Under the pieces are notes generated by a model. It searched no databases. It was not told the DNA's origin and saw only the letters and a program-made list of their open reading frames with translations. From positions 1-8,842 of the forward strand of contig JAIEON010000017.1 of the NCBI GenBank assembly GCA_019750345.1: a DNA stretch of 8,842 nucleotides. The letters run 5' to 3'. The stretch is from Patescibacteria group bacterium. GTDB lineage: Bacteria; Patescibacteriota; Minisyncoccia; Phycocordibacterales; UBA9973. Of this stretch, positions 1 to 6,440 are shown in pieces (the first letter of the stretch is position 1; each line of letters opens with the position of its first letter). A program made the position numbers and the translations under genes.

Positions 1-34
1 AAAAGCATCCTCCACCTAAGTATATTGTTTTCAT
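1..34 (-). CDS. msrA: Peptide methionine-S-sulfoxide reductase, N-terminal fragment cut by the window edge
   Basis: The minus strand from 34 reads ATG followed by MKTIYLGGGCF and then leaves the window. This matches the conserved start of MsrA, where the catalytic cysteine sits in a GCFW motif about ten residues in; here the Cys is residue 10. MsrA is a cytoplasmic enzyme that reduces the S-epimer of methionine sulfoxide in proteins and free methionine, using the Cys as nucleophile and thioredoxin as the usual reductant. Only 11 codons are visible, so length, the resolving cysteines and any MsrB fusion cannot be judged. There is no Shine-Dalgarno close to the ATG, but a TACAAT box lies 6 nt upstream. 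The call rests on a short but distinctive motif. Confidence 0.8.
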   Translation of the reverse strand, partial: MKTIYLGGGCF

Positions 35-40
35 AGATAT

Positions 41-46
41 ATTGTA
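41..46 (-). promoter_or_regulatory. Probable -10 box of msrA, implying a leaderless transcript
   Basis: The minus strand reads TACAAT, 5 of 6 matches to TATAAT, followed by exactly 6 nt and then the msrA ATG. A start site about 7 nt after a -10 box would fall on the ATG itself. No good -35 is visible at 16-18 nt. The gene upstream ends in a terminator at 80-112, so msrA needs its own promoter. Confidence 0.5.
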
Positions 47-79
47 CTCTAATTATTCCTCTTCACTAGTCACAAATAA

Positions 80-112
80 AAAACTGTAGATATATACTAT
101 ATCTACAGTTTT
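80..112 (-). terminator. Rho-independent terminator of the unknown gene 115-843
   Basis: A perfect 15-bp stem (80-94 with 98-112) closes on a 3-nt loop. It lies 2 nt after the stop codon of the minus-strand gene. In the direction of transcription the stem ends in a run of T (the A-run at 78-83 on the plus strand). The stem is AT-rich but long, and the position fits termination. Confidence 0.8.
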
Positions 113-114
113 AG

Positions 115-843
115 CTACCCATTCGGATAAGGATTTCTTTCATCAAAATGTTCGTACTGCGTATCACTCCAATACACTGTTGGCGCAGGTATACCGTTAC
201 GTTGAAGAAATGTTAGTAACCTTCTGGGAACATGAAAATCTCCTTTTTGTTTATTCTGCAACAAATATTTTTGATACAGAATAAAAGGATTAGCAATAGC
301 ACGCTGACTAGTTGGTGAAAGAAAGTCGCACTCCGTAATCCGAAACCATGGTTTATTTTTATGTATTCCATTACAAGAAAAAGCATACATACCCTGCTCT
401 TTCTTGTATGATCCTACATACAAATCATTTCCACATACTGGACACTTAGGCCATTTATCAAGTAATTCAACATAGGCCTGAGTTGATGCAAAAAATCTTT
501 CAATAAATTTAAAAGCTTTTCTTCTCCTCATAGGAATGGCGAAAAACAGTTCTTCGTTTCTTGGATCAATAATCAAGATCCATCCTTGATCACTTTCTTT
601 TGGTCCGCCAATTGTACCGGAGTATGTAGGCCATACAATGAGATGCATTCCGTTCTTCTGATACTGATACCCTGTTTCAATTCCTTCATTAGTTTTCTTT
701 GGAAGAGATGTACGAACGCGTGCGTATTTGAGACTATCAATCGTTTCTTGAAAAGATCGTAAATGCATTCCTAGTGTATGAAATCCTATAAAAAGTAACT
801 CAAAAACTTCTTGAGTCAGATTTTCCTTAATTTCCTTATTCAT
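115..843 (-). CDS. Uncharacterised protein with a CPxCG zinc-ribbon-like segment
   Basis: The product has 242 residues and is not recognised. The N-terminal two thirds is a mixed globular region with no signal peptide or membrane segment. It contains an aromatic, strand-like stretch around residues 67-102. Near residues 131-137 it has WPKCPVCG (Cys134, Cys137), followed by Cys157 in a YAFSCNG context and Cys172. This spacing recalls topoisomerase-type C4 zinc ribbons, so nucleic-acid binding is possible but only inferred. The C-terminus is charged and aromatic without a known motif. The start is well supported: AAGGAGG lies 4 nt before the ATG, the strongest ribosome binding site in the window. 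The gene is a single unit bounded by the EVE gene's terminator upstream and its own terminator downstream, so its function cannot be read from neighbours. Confidence 0.85.
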   Translation of the reverse strand: MNKEIKENLTQEVFELLFIGFHTLGMHLRSFQETIDSLKYARVRTSLPKKTNEGIETGYQYQKNGMHLIVWPTYSGTIGGPKESDQGWILIIDPRNEELFFAIPMRRRKAFKFIERFFASTQAYVELLDKWPKCPVCGNDLYVGSYKKEQGMYAFSCNGIHKNKPWFRITECDFLSPTSQRAIANPFILYQKYLLQNKQKGDFHVPRRLLTFLQRNGIPAPTVYWSDTQYEHFDERNPYPNG

Positions 844-847
844 TTTC

Positions 848-854
848 CCTCCTT
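848..854 (-). promoter_or_regulatory. Strong Shine-Dalgarno of the unknown gene 115-843
   Basis: The minus strand reads AAGGAGG, 4 nt before the ATG at 843. It is the only full anti-16S match at a gene start in this window; most other genes have weak or no such sites. A TATAGT box at 875-880 could be the -10 of the matching promoter, but no convincing -35 accompanies it. Confidence 0.75.
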
Positions 855-899
855 TTAAATGTCCTCTTTCTCGGACTATATCACAGGGACTACAAAAGT

Positions 900-930
900 A
901 CAGGGTTAAACATCGAAAATTTAACCCTGT
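900..930 (-). terminator. Terminator at the end of the helicase/EVE operon
   Basis: An 11-bp perfect stem (900-910 with 920-930) has a 9-nt loop and is followed on the minus strand by a short T-rich stretch (ACTTTTG). The last base of the EVE stop codon (930) is part of the stem. This closes the long minus-strand array and separates it from the unknown gene downstream. Confidence 0.75.
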
Positions 931-1388
931 TATTTTCCTAATACTTCTGCAATATAAGTGAAATGTTTTTCAGACACTGGTTGTACAGATAGTCTACTAC
1001 CAGTAGCTCGTACCATCATTCCATCGAGAGCGGGATCGATCTTGATTTCAGTAAGTGACACAGGTTCATCAAACTTTTTTACAAATCCTATATCCACACA
1101 TACCCATGTAGGGTTTTCCTTTTTGGACTTCAGGTCATAGTGGTCATCTTTTATATCAAATTGTGTTTCGTCTGCATGAGGAGTACTGACTATTTTTGCT
1201 ATACCGTAGACGCCAGTAGGAGTAGCATTAGAATGATAAAACAGTACTCCGTCCCCTACCTTCATACTGTCGCGCATGAAATTCCGTGCTTGGTAATTAC
1301 GCACACCAGTCCACGCAGTCTTTTTATCCTTCTTAAGATCGTCTATAGAGTAACAATCACCCTCACTTTTCAGTAGCCAGTAATTCAT
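930..1388 (-). CDS. EVE-domain protein (COG2947 / THYN1 type)
   Basis: The 152-residue product is a single EVE domain from end to end. Visible family signatures are MNYWLLKSE at the N-terminus, W26 followed by GVRNYQARNF (28-37), LFYHSN (49-54), GIAKI (62-66) and SRLSVQPVS (131-139). EVE domains have a PUA-like fold with an aromatic pocket; family members bind nucleic acid and some recognise modified cytosine, so the likely role is reading a modified base in DNA or RNA. The open frame extends further upstream (to 1475), but that part overlaps the helicase gene; the family N-terminus and an AAGGA site 7 nt before the ATG fix the start at 1388. Only one base separates it from the helicase stop codon, so the two are probably translationally coupled. 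The substrate is unknown. Confidence 0.93.
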   Translation of the reverse strand: MNYWLLKSEGDCYSIDDLKKDKKTAWTGVRNYQARNFMRDSMKVGDGVLFYHSNATPTGVYGIAKIVSTPHADETQFDIKDDHYDLKSKKENPTWVCVDIGFVKKFDEPVSLTEIKIDPALDGMMVRATGSRLSVQPVSEKHFTYIAEVLGK

Positions 1389-1389
1389 A

Positions 1390-3075
1390 CTATTCCTTAC
1401 TATAATTCTGTGCTGATAATGCAAGACGCGCGAGGCGAAGTTCGTCATAGGAGTACTGTGCGTCGAGTTCTTCAAACACTGGAGTGAGACTTTGAGTATC
1501 TAGGAGTGCAAATGTTCTGTTAATACCAGGTAATGCAGAAATAAGTGCGGGATCAAGTAATGCCAAAACTTGTTCGTATGTGAGACGTTCTTGTTCAACG
1601 AGTTTTTCAAGGTGGGCCATGATAGTACCTGTCGTCATCTTGCGCTCTTTGGCAATAAACGAAATTGGTTTTTCTTCTATAACAAATTGTAATGTCACAT
1701 CCAATGTATCACGTTTCTTTTTTGTTGCACCATCTTTTACGCTCGTCACTGTACCTCCACAGGCAATAATAAAATCTTCATGCATTTTGGTGAGAATATT
1801 TTCTGGAAGATCTACAAATGCCGCCTCAGACTCATAGGACTGATTACGGAATATATGATCTTCTTCCATGATTACTGGGTGCACCATAAATGCACGAGGA
1901 TTTATTCCCAAGAGATGAAGTCCGTTCAAACTTCTCACCCGAGACAGAGCAACATACCCTTGCCCATATTCAAATACTTGTGACAAATCCATAACAGCAG
2001 CGTCGAGCGACATCCCCTGACTCTTGTGAATAGTAATAGCCCACGCCAGACGAAGTGGTACTTGCGTAATACTTGCCTTGATCTTGCCACCTTCTTCAAT
2101 TACCCAATCCATTGGCTCTATGGTAATAGTCCGACCATCACGCACTTTGATAATTGGAAATCCTGTATTGGCTTCAAACGCCACAACAGTACCCAGAGTT
2201 CCGTTAGCGAATTCTTTTTCTCTATTATTTTTGGTACACATAACAGCAGCGCCAATGCGAAGCGATAACTCTTCTGGAGAAAGACATCCTTTGGTAAGTG
2301 TGGCAACGAGCGCGGCAGAACCCTGACTGATCATGTGATACGTTTTACCGTTCCCGACAAGCCCCGCAAGCTCAGTATCGTTAATAACATCAACGTTCGC
2401 ATTATGGGCAAACAGTCTCGTAACAGATCGATCAATAGGAGTACTTCCTGTAGTATGATTGCGCTCACTCAAATATTCATGATGCATAACATCAAACGTT
2501 CCTGTACGAATAGCACTCAACACTTCGAGTAGTTGTTCGTCTTCTTGACGATGTTGTTCGGTAAGATAACACGTAATCAATCTCATTTTTTTCCATACAC
2601 TCGCCATGAAAGCAAACTGTGCCTGTTCTCCTCTATTAGTAACCGGTGGAAGTTGGAAGAAGTCCCCTACGAGCACTACTTGTATCCCCCCAAACGGCTC
2701 TTCATTTTGCTTTACTTCGCGACAGACGGCATCCACCATATCAAGCATTGCTGCATCGATCATAGATATCTCATCGAGAATCAGTACTTTCGTTTTTTTA
2801 ATTCTTCTAACCAAATATTCTGTAGTTGCTATTTTATCCAAATCGTAGGGACTCAAACTGCGACGGATACCAATACCAGTCCATGAATGAATCGTCTGTC
2901 CATGAATATGAGTCGCGGCGATACCAGTGGACGCTGTAATAGCCGGATCGATATTATGCTCATGCAAATAAGACACATACGTATTAATAGTATGTGTCTT
3001 TCCTGCACCAGGTTCACCGGTCAAGAAAACATTTGCTCCAGTCTTCAGTATTGTGAGTGCTGACTCCTGGGTCAT
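1390..3075 (-). CDS. PIF1-like superfamily 1B DNA helicase with C-terminal helix-turn-helix domain
   Basis: The product has 561 residues. Helicase motifs appear in order: Walker A GEPGAGKT (20-27), a TASTGIAA segment (48-55), Walker B LILDE (98-102), motif III GDFFQLPP (137-144), EQHR (173-176), IHKSQG (349-354) and the arginine-finger motif GYVALSRVRS (373-382). Together these define the PIF1/RecD2-like helicase family, which unwinds DNA 5' to 3' using ATP and acts on stalled forks, G-quadruplexes or recombination intermediates. After a linker rich in lysine (450-455), residues about 457-545 resemble the helicase-associated HTH_40 domain also found on RecQ-type proteins. A weak AAGAGA site precedes the ATG. 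The gene lies 21 nt after the anchored hypothetical and 1 nt before the EVE gene. All catalytic residues expected for ATPase activity are present. Confidence 0.95.
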   Translation of the reverse strand: MTQESALTILKTGANVFLTGEPGAGKTHTINTYVSYLHEHNIDPAITASTGIAATHIHGQTIHSWTGIGIRRSLSPYDLDKIATTEYLVRRIKKTKVLILDEISMIDAAMLDMVDAVCREVKQNEEPFGGIQVVLVGDFFQLPPVTNRGEQAQFAFMASVWKKMRLITCYLTEQHRQEDEQLLEVLSAIRTGTFDVMHHEYLSERNHTTGSTPIDRSVTRLFAHNANVDVINDTELAGLVGNGKTYHMISQGSAALVATLTKGCLSPEELSLRIGAAVMCTKNNREKEFANGTLGTVVAFEANTGFPIIKVRDGRTITIEPMDWVIEEGGKIKASITQVPLRLAWAITIHKSQGMSLDAAVMDLSQVFEYGQGYVALSRVRSLNGLHLLGINPRAFMVHPVIMEEDHIFRNQSYESEAAFVDLPENILTKMHEDFIIACGGTVTSVKDGATKKKRDTLDVTLQFVIEEKPISFIAKERKMTTGTIMAHLEKLVEQERLTYEQVLALLDPALISALPGINRTFALLDTQSLTPVFEELDAQYSYDELRLARLALSAQNYSKE

Positions 3076-3096
3076 AAATTTCTCTTGTGTAATTAA

Positions 3097-3648
3097 TTAG
3101 TATGCGTTCTGGTAGAGTGCACAATCAACCCGAGGGATTGTGAGTGAGTAGTTGAGGTTAGCAGGATCTTTGTATCCATATGTTCCATCAGGATTTTGTA
3201 CAGTTTCACCATATCCAACAGCTGCCTCTGTAGCAGAGAGTTTGATCATACGCTGGTCAGTATTCGTCATACCTTCCGCACTGTTCATATACGTTCCTGA
3301 AAACATATATTCTTCATCAGAAAATGGTGCAATAGTACCAGAAAGGGTTCCGTTCATTCGGTCTTTTTCTGCTGGTGCTGTTGCGAGTTCTCCTGTCGCA
3401 CTAGTTCCTACTACACTGAGTTTCAATGAATAGACATCATTGAAACCAGAAGCAGTTTGAGTTGAACTGTAATAACATAACACTTGTTCATCTTGAGGCA
3501 TTTCTGTCGTGGCAGTATTTTTTGGCATTTTTGTTGTACTTACTAGCACAATGATTGCAATAACTACTACTATCAATAAATAAATTGCTCCACGAGAAGG
3601 CTTGTTCATTACTACAGTATCATGTACTGGTTGTTCGTTTTGTTCCAT
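3097..3648 (-). CDS. Single-pass membrane-anchored hypothetical protein
   Basis: The 183-residue product has a short charged N-terminus, one hydrophobic segment at about 20-38 and a polar extracytoplasmic domain of about 140 residues. That domain is rich in Thr, Ser, Gly and Tyr, and starts with a VLCYYSS segment. Only two cysteines remain outside the membrane, Cys58 near the domain start and Cys176 near its end, so a disulfide closing the domain is plausible. No signal peptidase or lipobox motif is clear, so an uncleaved N-in anchor is likely. No enzyme motif is visible; small anchored proteins like this are common in CPR genomes. There is no Shine-Dalgarno, but an AATAAT box lies 6 nt before the ATG. 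Met14 is an alternative start, which the upstream box disfavours. Confidence 0.88.
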   Translation of the reverse strand: MEQNEQPVHDTVVMNKPSRGAIYLLIVVVIAIIVLVSTTKMPKNTATTEMPQDEQVLCYYSSTQTASGFNDVYSLKLSVVGTSATGELATAPAEKDRMNGTLSGTIAPFSDEEYMFSGTYMNSAEGMTNTDQRMIKLSATEAAVGYGETVQNPDGTYGYKDPANLNYSLTIPRVDCALYQNAY

Positions 3649-3654
3649 ATGTTT

Positions 3655-3660
3655 ATTATT
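3655..3660 (-). promoter_or_regulatory. Possible -10 box of the anchored hypothetical / helicase / EVE group
   Basis: The minus strand reads AATAAT (5 of 6 to consensus) with 6 nt to the ATG at 3648, the spacing also seen at msrA and the PhnA-like gene. No Shine-Dalgarno is present, so a leaderless start is the simplest reading. The region is AT-rich, so a chance match is possible. Confidence 0.35.
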
Positions 3661-3680
3661 ACTCTATTAAAGCAAAGAAA

Positions 3681-3749
3681 TTACACTACCACTTTTTTGT
3701 CCTTTTTTGGTTTCTTTTTGTCTTTTGGTCGCTGTTGTCCTTTGGCCAT
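3681..3749 (-). CDS. Very small lysine-rich basic protein (22 aa)
   Basis: The minus strand encodes 22 residues beginning MAKGQQRPKDKKKPKK and ending in KVVV before a TAA. It fills most of what would otherwise be a 147-nt gap between two genes. Eleven of 22 residues are Lys or Arg and there is no hydrophobic segment. Short proteins opening with MA-x-GQ-x-R followed by KKPK repeats are, as I recall, annotated as hypothetical in many bacteria, so this is probably a real conserved microprotein. A role in binding RNA, ribosomes or DNA would be a guess from charge alone. The start lacks a strong Shine-Dalgarno; TTAGG lies directly before the ATG. A TATACT box at 3785-3790 could promote it. It lies 46 nt after the hydrolase gene and 32 nt before the anchored hypothetical. 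Confidence 0.6.
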   Translation of the reverse strand: MAKGQQRPKDKKKPKKDKKVVV

Positions 3750-3795
3750 ACCTAACTTAATTTCACTATTTTTATAATACTAACAGTATACCATG

Positions 3796-4977
3796 CTAGA
3801 AAGCACCTTTGGTATAGACAGTGCGAGGATCCCACATCATCCATGAATCGAGTCCTACATCTTGCACCGCCTGGATTTGTGCTTTGACCATATCGACAGT
3901 ATAAACTGCGCCTAAATCAAAGTCTTGTAGCCATGGTCTCAACTTTTGTGGATTTTCTTGTATGACAGTCATTTTTTTGATTGCATCACTCATCGACTTA
4001 TATATTACCGCATAGGGTTGCTCTGCAGGATCTGCGATACCATAGGTACCACCTGCGAAGTGTGACGGGTAGACCATTGGTGCAACATAGTCGACGTACG
4101 GTGCAATATATTCAAGTATCTGACCAATACCAAGATCTCCTGTAGCACTAGTCGCAAGACCAAAAATATCGGCAGATAAAGGTATCGCGGATTCTTGTCG
4201 TATCTTTTGATCCATGTAAATAAAGAAATCTCGAACAATATCGGTGCGACTACTTGTTATTGAACTTTTATCCAGATAACTCAGTGGTCCGTCGGAGGGA
4301 AACCGTACATAATCAAGATTGATTTCATCGAACCCTTGAGCATACGCATCACGAGCAATTCTCACCGTATAGTCCCACGTCGCGACATCATTTGTTTTGA
4401 GCCATGCCAACCCTTTGTTGTCATTCCATAGAGCTCCTGAGCGAGTATCTTTAAATGCACTGTCTGGGTGCACCGTCGCGAAATACGGATCTTGAAATAC
4501 TGCCACTCGTCCTATAACATAAATATTTTTTTCGTGCAGTTTTGTCAGTAGCTCATCGAGATTTCTAATTCTATTTGTACCTACTCCGATTTTTTGTAAC
4601 TCTGGATCACGTGGTTGATATGACAATCTCCCTGTTGCATCTTTGATATCAATAATCACTGTGTTAGCAGTTGTAGTATCAAGGAGAGTGAAAATTCTAT
4701 TCATACTAGTAGTGGTTCCCGCAACCCATCCAGAAACATAAATACCCTTCACGAATTCAGGTATATCTTGATGAGTTTTTTTAATTGGTTCAACTACTTT
4801 TTCTACTACACGTACTTCTTCTATAACTGGAGCGGCGTTTTCTTGAGGTTCGGCAGGTGTTGGCGCATGAGCAACAACGGTGTTGCGTACTAATACTGCA
4901 CTGCACGCGACAAGTACGATGATTCCGGTAAGAATATAATGAATATAGTGTTTCGTTTGTTCTCGAATCGTACTCAT
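3796..4977 (-). CDS. Membrane-anchored putative glycoside hydrolase (DUF4015 / COG1306-like)
   Basis: The product has 393 residues. One membrane segment spans about 13-31, followed by a Pro/Glu/Val-rich linker (about 38-68), so the catalytic part should lie outside the membrane. The domain from about 75 shows TIM-barrel-like signatures of the DUF4015 family: KGIYVSGW (77-84), VIIDIKD (107-113), GFDEINLDYVRFPSDG (215-230), LSADIFGL (267-274), VDYVAPMVYPSHF (295-307), RPWLQDF (347-353) and a final SWMMWDP (378-384). Acidic residues on these strand ends (Asp218, Asp222 and Asp270 among them) are candidate catalytic residues. The family is predicted to cleave glycans, but the substrate is not established; cell-wall or surface polysaccharide turnover is inferred. 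Its ATG overlaps the TGA stop of the preceding metalloprotease gene (ATGA), indicating coupled translation. Confidence 0.9.
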   Translation of the reverse strand: MSTIREQTKHYIHYILTGIIVLVACSAVLVRNTVVAHAPTPAEPQENAAPVIEEVRVVEKVVEPIKKTHQDIPEFVKGIYVSGWVAGTTTSMNRIFTLLDTTTANTVIIDIKDATGRLSYQPRDPELQKIGVGTNRIRNLDELLTKLHEKNIYVIGRVAVFQDPYFATVHPDSAFKDTRSGALWNDNKGLAWLKTNDVATWDYTVRIARDAYAQGFDEINLDYVRFPSDGPLSYLDKSSITSSRTDIVRDFFIYMDQKIRQESAIPLSADIFGLATSATGDLGIGQILEYIAPYVDYVAPMVYPSHFAGGTYGIADPAEQPYAVIYKSMSDAIKKMTVIQENPQKLRPWLQDFDLGAVYTVDMVKAQIQAVQDVGLDSWMMWDPRTVYTKGAF

Positions 4978-5399
4978 TGTATAGGAGCAGTATACCGCAA
5001 GATTTGTCGTATGCGCTTATAGTCAGGAATTTGCTCGGCAACAAGATCCCAAAATCTAGAGGAATGATTGAACTCCTTGAGGTGGCACAGTTCATGCACA
5101 ATCAAATAATCTTGTTCATCTGGAGCAAGTGTCAATATTCTTACACTAAAATTAAGATTACCTTTACTCGAGCAGCTTCCCCATCGAGTTTTCTGGTTTC
5201 GTATGGCAACTTTGTTGTATGAAAAATGATAGTATTGATTGAAATGTTCAAGCCTCGCGTGTACGAGTACTCGTGCAGTTTCACGATCACTAGGAGTCAC
5301 TACTGGTTTCTTTTTTCTTATGACTCGTTTACGGACTACTCTCTTGGATGTTGATGTCCCAAAAAGTATTTCAAAGAGTCCTAGTCGATTATTCTTCAA
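4974..5399 (-). CDS. YgjP-like zinc metalloprotease (DUF45 / COG1451), short form with TTG start
   Basis: The 141-residue product carries the zincin motif HELCH (His102, Glu103, His106) and a third ligand candidate, His112, in NHSSRFW. Before it lies the family signature TRWGSCSSKGNLNF (71-84). This is the YgjP-like metallopeptidase domain, related to the WLM/SprT proteases; cytoplasmic location is likely because no signal is seen. The usual N-terminal beta region of about 80-100 residues is mostly absent, replaced by a short very basic stretch (19-31, RVVRKRVIRKKK). There is no ATG before the domain; TTG at 5399 is the best start, 11 nt inside the end of the TPR gene, with CTG at 5417 as an alternative. 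The last bases form an ATGA overlap with the hydrolase gene. Substrate is unknown. Confidence 0.9.
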   Translation of the reverse strand: MKNNRLGLFEILFGTSTSKRVVRKRVIRKKKPVVTPSDRETARVLVHARLEHFNQYYHFSYNKVAIRNQKTRWGSCSSKGNLNFSVRILTLAPDEQDYLIVHELCHLKEFNHSSRFWDLVAEQIPDYKRIRQILRYTAPIQ

Positions 5400-5811
5400 G
5401 GGGGTTTTCTTCTTCAGCTGGTTCTAGTGCTGCTATTTTTTCCATGAGTGCTTGGAGGTTGTTGTGCGGGTCAGCATATTCTTCTGTCTGTGGAGTGAGA
5501 TTGATAGACTCTTCAAACTTTTGTTTCGCGGCATCAAACTGCTCAAGTTCCATAAAAAGCATCCCCATATTATTGAGCAACATTGCAGCAGTCAGATTCT
5601 GTCTGAGAAATTTATTTGAATTCTCAATCAACTGAGGTGCACGAGCACGCAATACGTCGAGATCAGTAGCAGTTTCTTGCGTGCGTGCATAAATTCCTGC
5701 TTGGTCTATGAGTAGGTCAAAAGCCTTACTGAGAGTAAGTAAAGCTTCTTCTTTTTCGCCTTGCTGTTCCAATTGGAATGCCGCTTCTACCAAAGTTTCC
5801 ATTTCATTCAT
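5389..5811 (-). CDS. Small TPR-repeat protein
   Basis: The 140-residue, strongly acidic protein is all-helical in character. Residues about 74-107 form one clear TPR unit (LLNNMGMLFMELEQFDAAKQ followed by FEESINLTP), with the small-large spacing and the terminal Pro typical of the repeat. Residues 8-37 look like a degenerate first unit (AAFQLEQQGEKEEALLTLSK). The C-terminus ends in a Glu-rich tail (LEPAEEENPLEE). TPRs mediate protein-protein contacts; the partner is unknown. There is no signal peptide. The ATG at 5811 lacks a Shine-Dalgarno; a second in-frame ATG is three codons later. It lies 41 nt after engB and overlaps the metalloprotease start by 11 nt, so those two are probably translated together. 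Confidence 0.88.
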   Translation of the reverse strand: MNEMETLVEAAFQLEQQGEKEEALLTLSKAFDLLIDQAGIYARTQETATDLDVLRARAPQLIENSNKFLRQNLTAAMLLNNMGMLFMELEQFDAAKQKFEESINLTPQTEEYADPHNNLQALMEKIAALEPAEEENPLEE

Positions 5812-5852
5812 AGTGTAAGTGTATCGTATCTCTGACTGAGATTACAGATTGA

Positions 5853-6422
5853 CTAGACGGTTAAGAGGTTGGACAATTCTCCTACTCCTTGGCGTTTTTC
5901 CGCAGAATACGGCATCACCACATGAGGACTCACTTGTGCCCTGATATCATCAAGTTGCTTTTTGAGAATTGATTTCTTAACCTTATCTACCTTGTTTGCT
6001 GCAACTACTACCTCTACATTAATTTGTTCGAGGGCTTCGAGCATTTCCCTATCTCTGGCTGTTGGACCAATCTCTGCATCTATAATAAGGATAACTTTCT
6101 TGAGTCTATAGTCCGCACTAAAAATATACTCTGTGATCAAATCCCCCATAAGTTTCTTTTGTGTACCAGACGCCTTGGCATACCCATACCCAGGCAAGTC
6201 GACAAGATAAAATTTATTATTGATCAAGAAGAAGTTGATCTGCTGAGTTCGACCAGGAAAAGAACTCGTCTTGGCGAGTCCTTTTTGCTTCGTGAGAATA
6301 TTGATCGTACTAGACTTCCCCACGTTTGAGCGCCCTATAACGGCAATGTGAAAAAGCTCGTCGGTAAACGCTTCTTGTGCGTTGGTGATACCTTTCACGA
6401 ATGTTGCGGAGCTGATATTCAT
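5853..6422 (-). CDS. engB: Ribosome biogenesis GTP-binding protein EngB (YsxC/YihA)
   Basis: The 189-residue length is typical of EngB. All GTPase motifs are visible: G1 GRSNVGKS (30-37), G2 threonine in FPGRTQ (Thr59), G3 DLPGYG (75-80), G4 NKVD (143-146) and G5 SAE (173-175). LPGYGYAKA after G3 is the family fingerprint. EngB is a TRAFAC GTPase that helps assemble the large ribosomal subunit in the cytoplasm and is usually essential. G4 reads NKVD where many homologues have TKxD; this is still a normal guanine-specificity motif. The gene follows tspO by 18 nt. It has no obvious Shine-Dalgarno, so reinitiation or leaderless-type initiation is likely. Confidence 0.97.
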   Translation of the reverse strand: MNISSATFVKGITNAQEAFTDELFHIAVIGRSNVGKSSTINILTKQKGLAKTSSFPGRTQQINFFLINNKFYLVDLPGYGYAKASGTQKKLMGDLITEYIFSADYRLKKVILIIDAEIGPTARDREMLEALEQINVEVVVAANKVDKVKKSILKKQLDDIRAQVSPHVVMPYSAEKRQGVGELSNLLTV

Positions 6423-6440
6423 ACCCGCATACTACCACAC

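Noticed and set aside
1389..1475. N-terminal extension of the EVE protein by 29 residues
   Set aside because: It lies inside the helicase coding end, has no family similarity, and MNYWLLKSE at 1388 is the normal EVE start with an AAGGA site before it.
1580..2886. Several plus-strand open frames of 60-117 codons opposite the helicase
   Set aside because: They are antisense shadows of a strongly conserved helicase gene, have low-complexity composition and show no family motifs.
3776..3788. Small hairpin after the hydrolase gene considered as a terminator
   Set aside because: The stem is only 5 bp of A/T with no T-run in the transcription direction.
4974..4976. TGA recoded as an amino acid, as in some CPR lineages
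   Set aside because: TGA ends the metalloprotease exactly at the family's usual C-terminus and overlaps the next ATG; Trp in all recognised genes is TGG.
5239..5635. Plus-strand frames opposite the TPR and metalloprotease genes
   Set aside because: The minus-strand products have clear motifs (TPR unit, HELCH); the plus frames are Ser/Phe/Cys-rich shadows.
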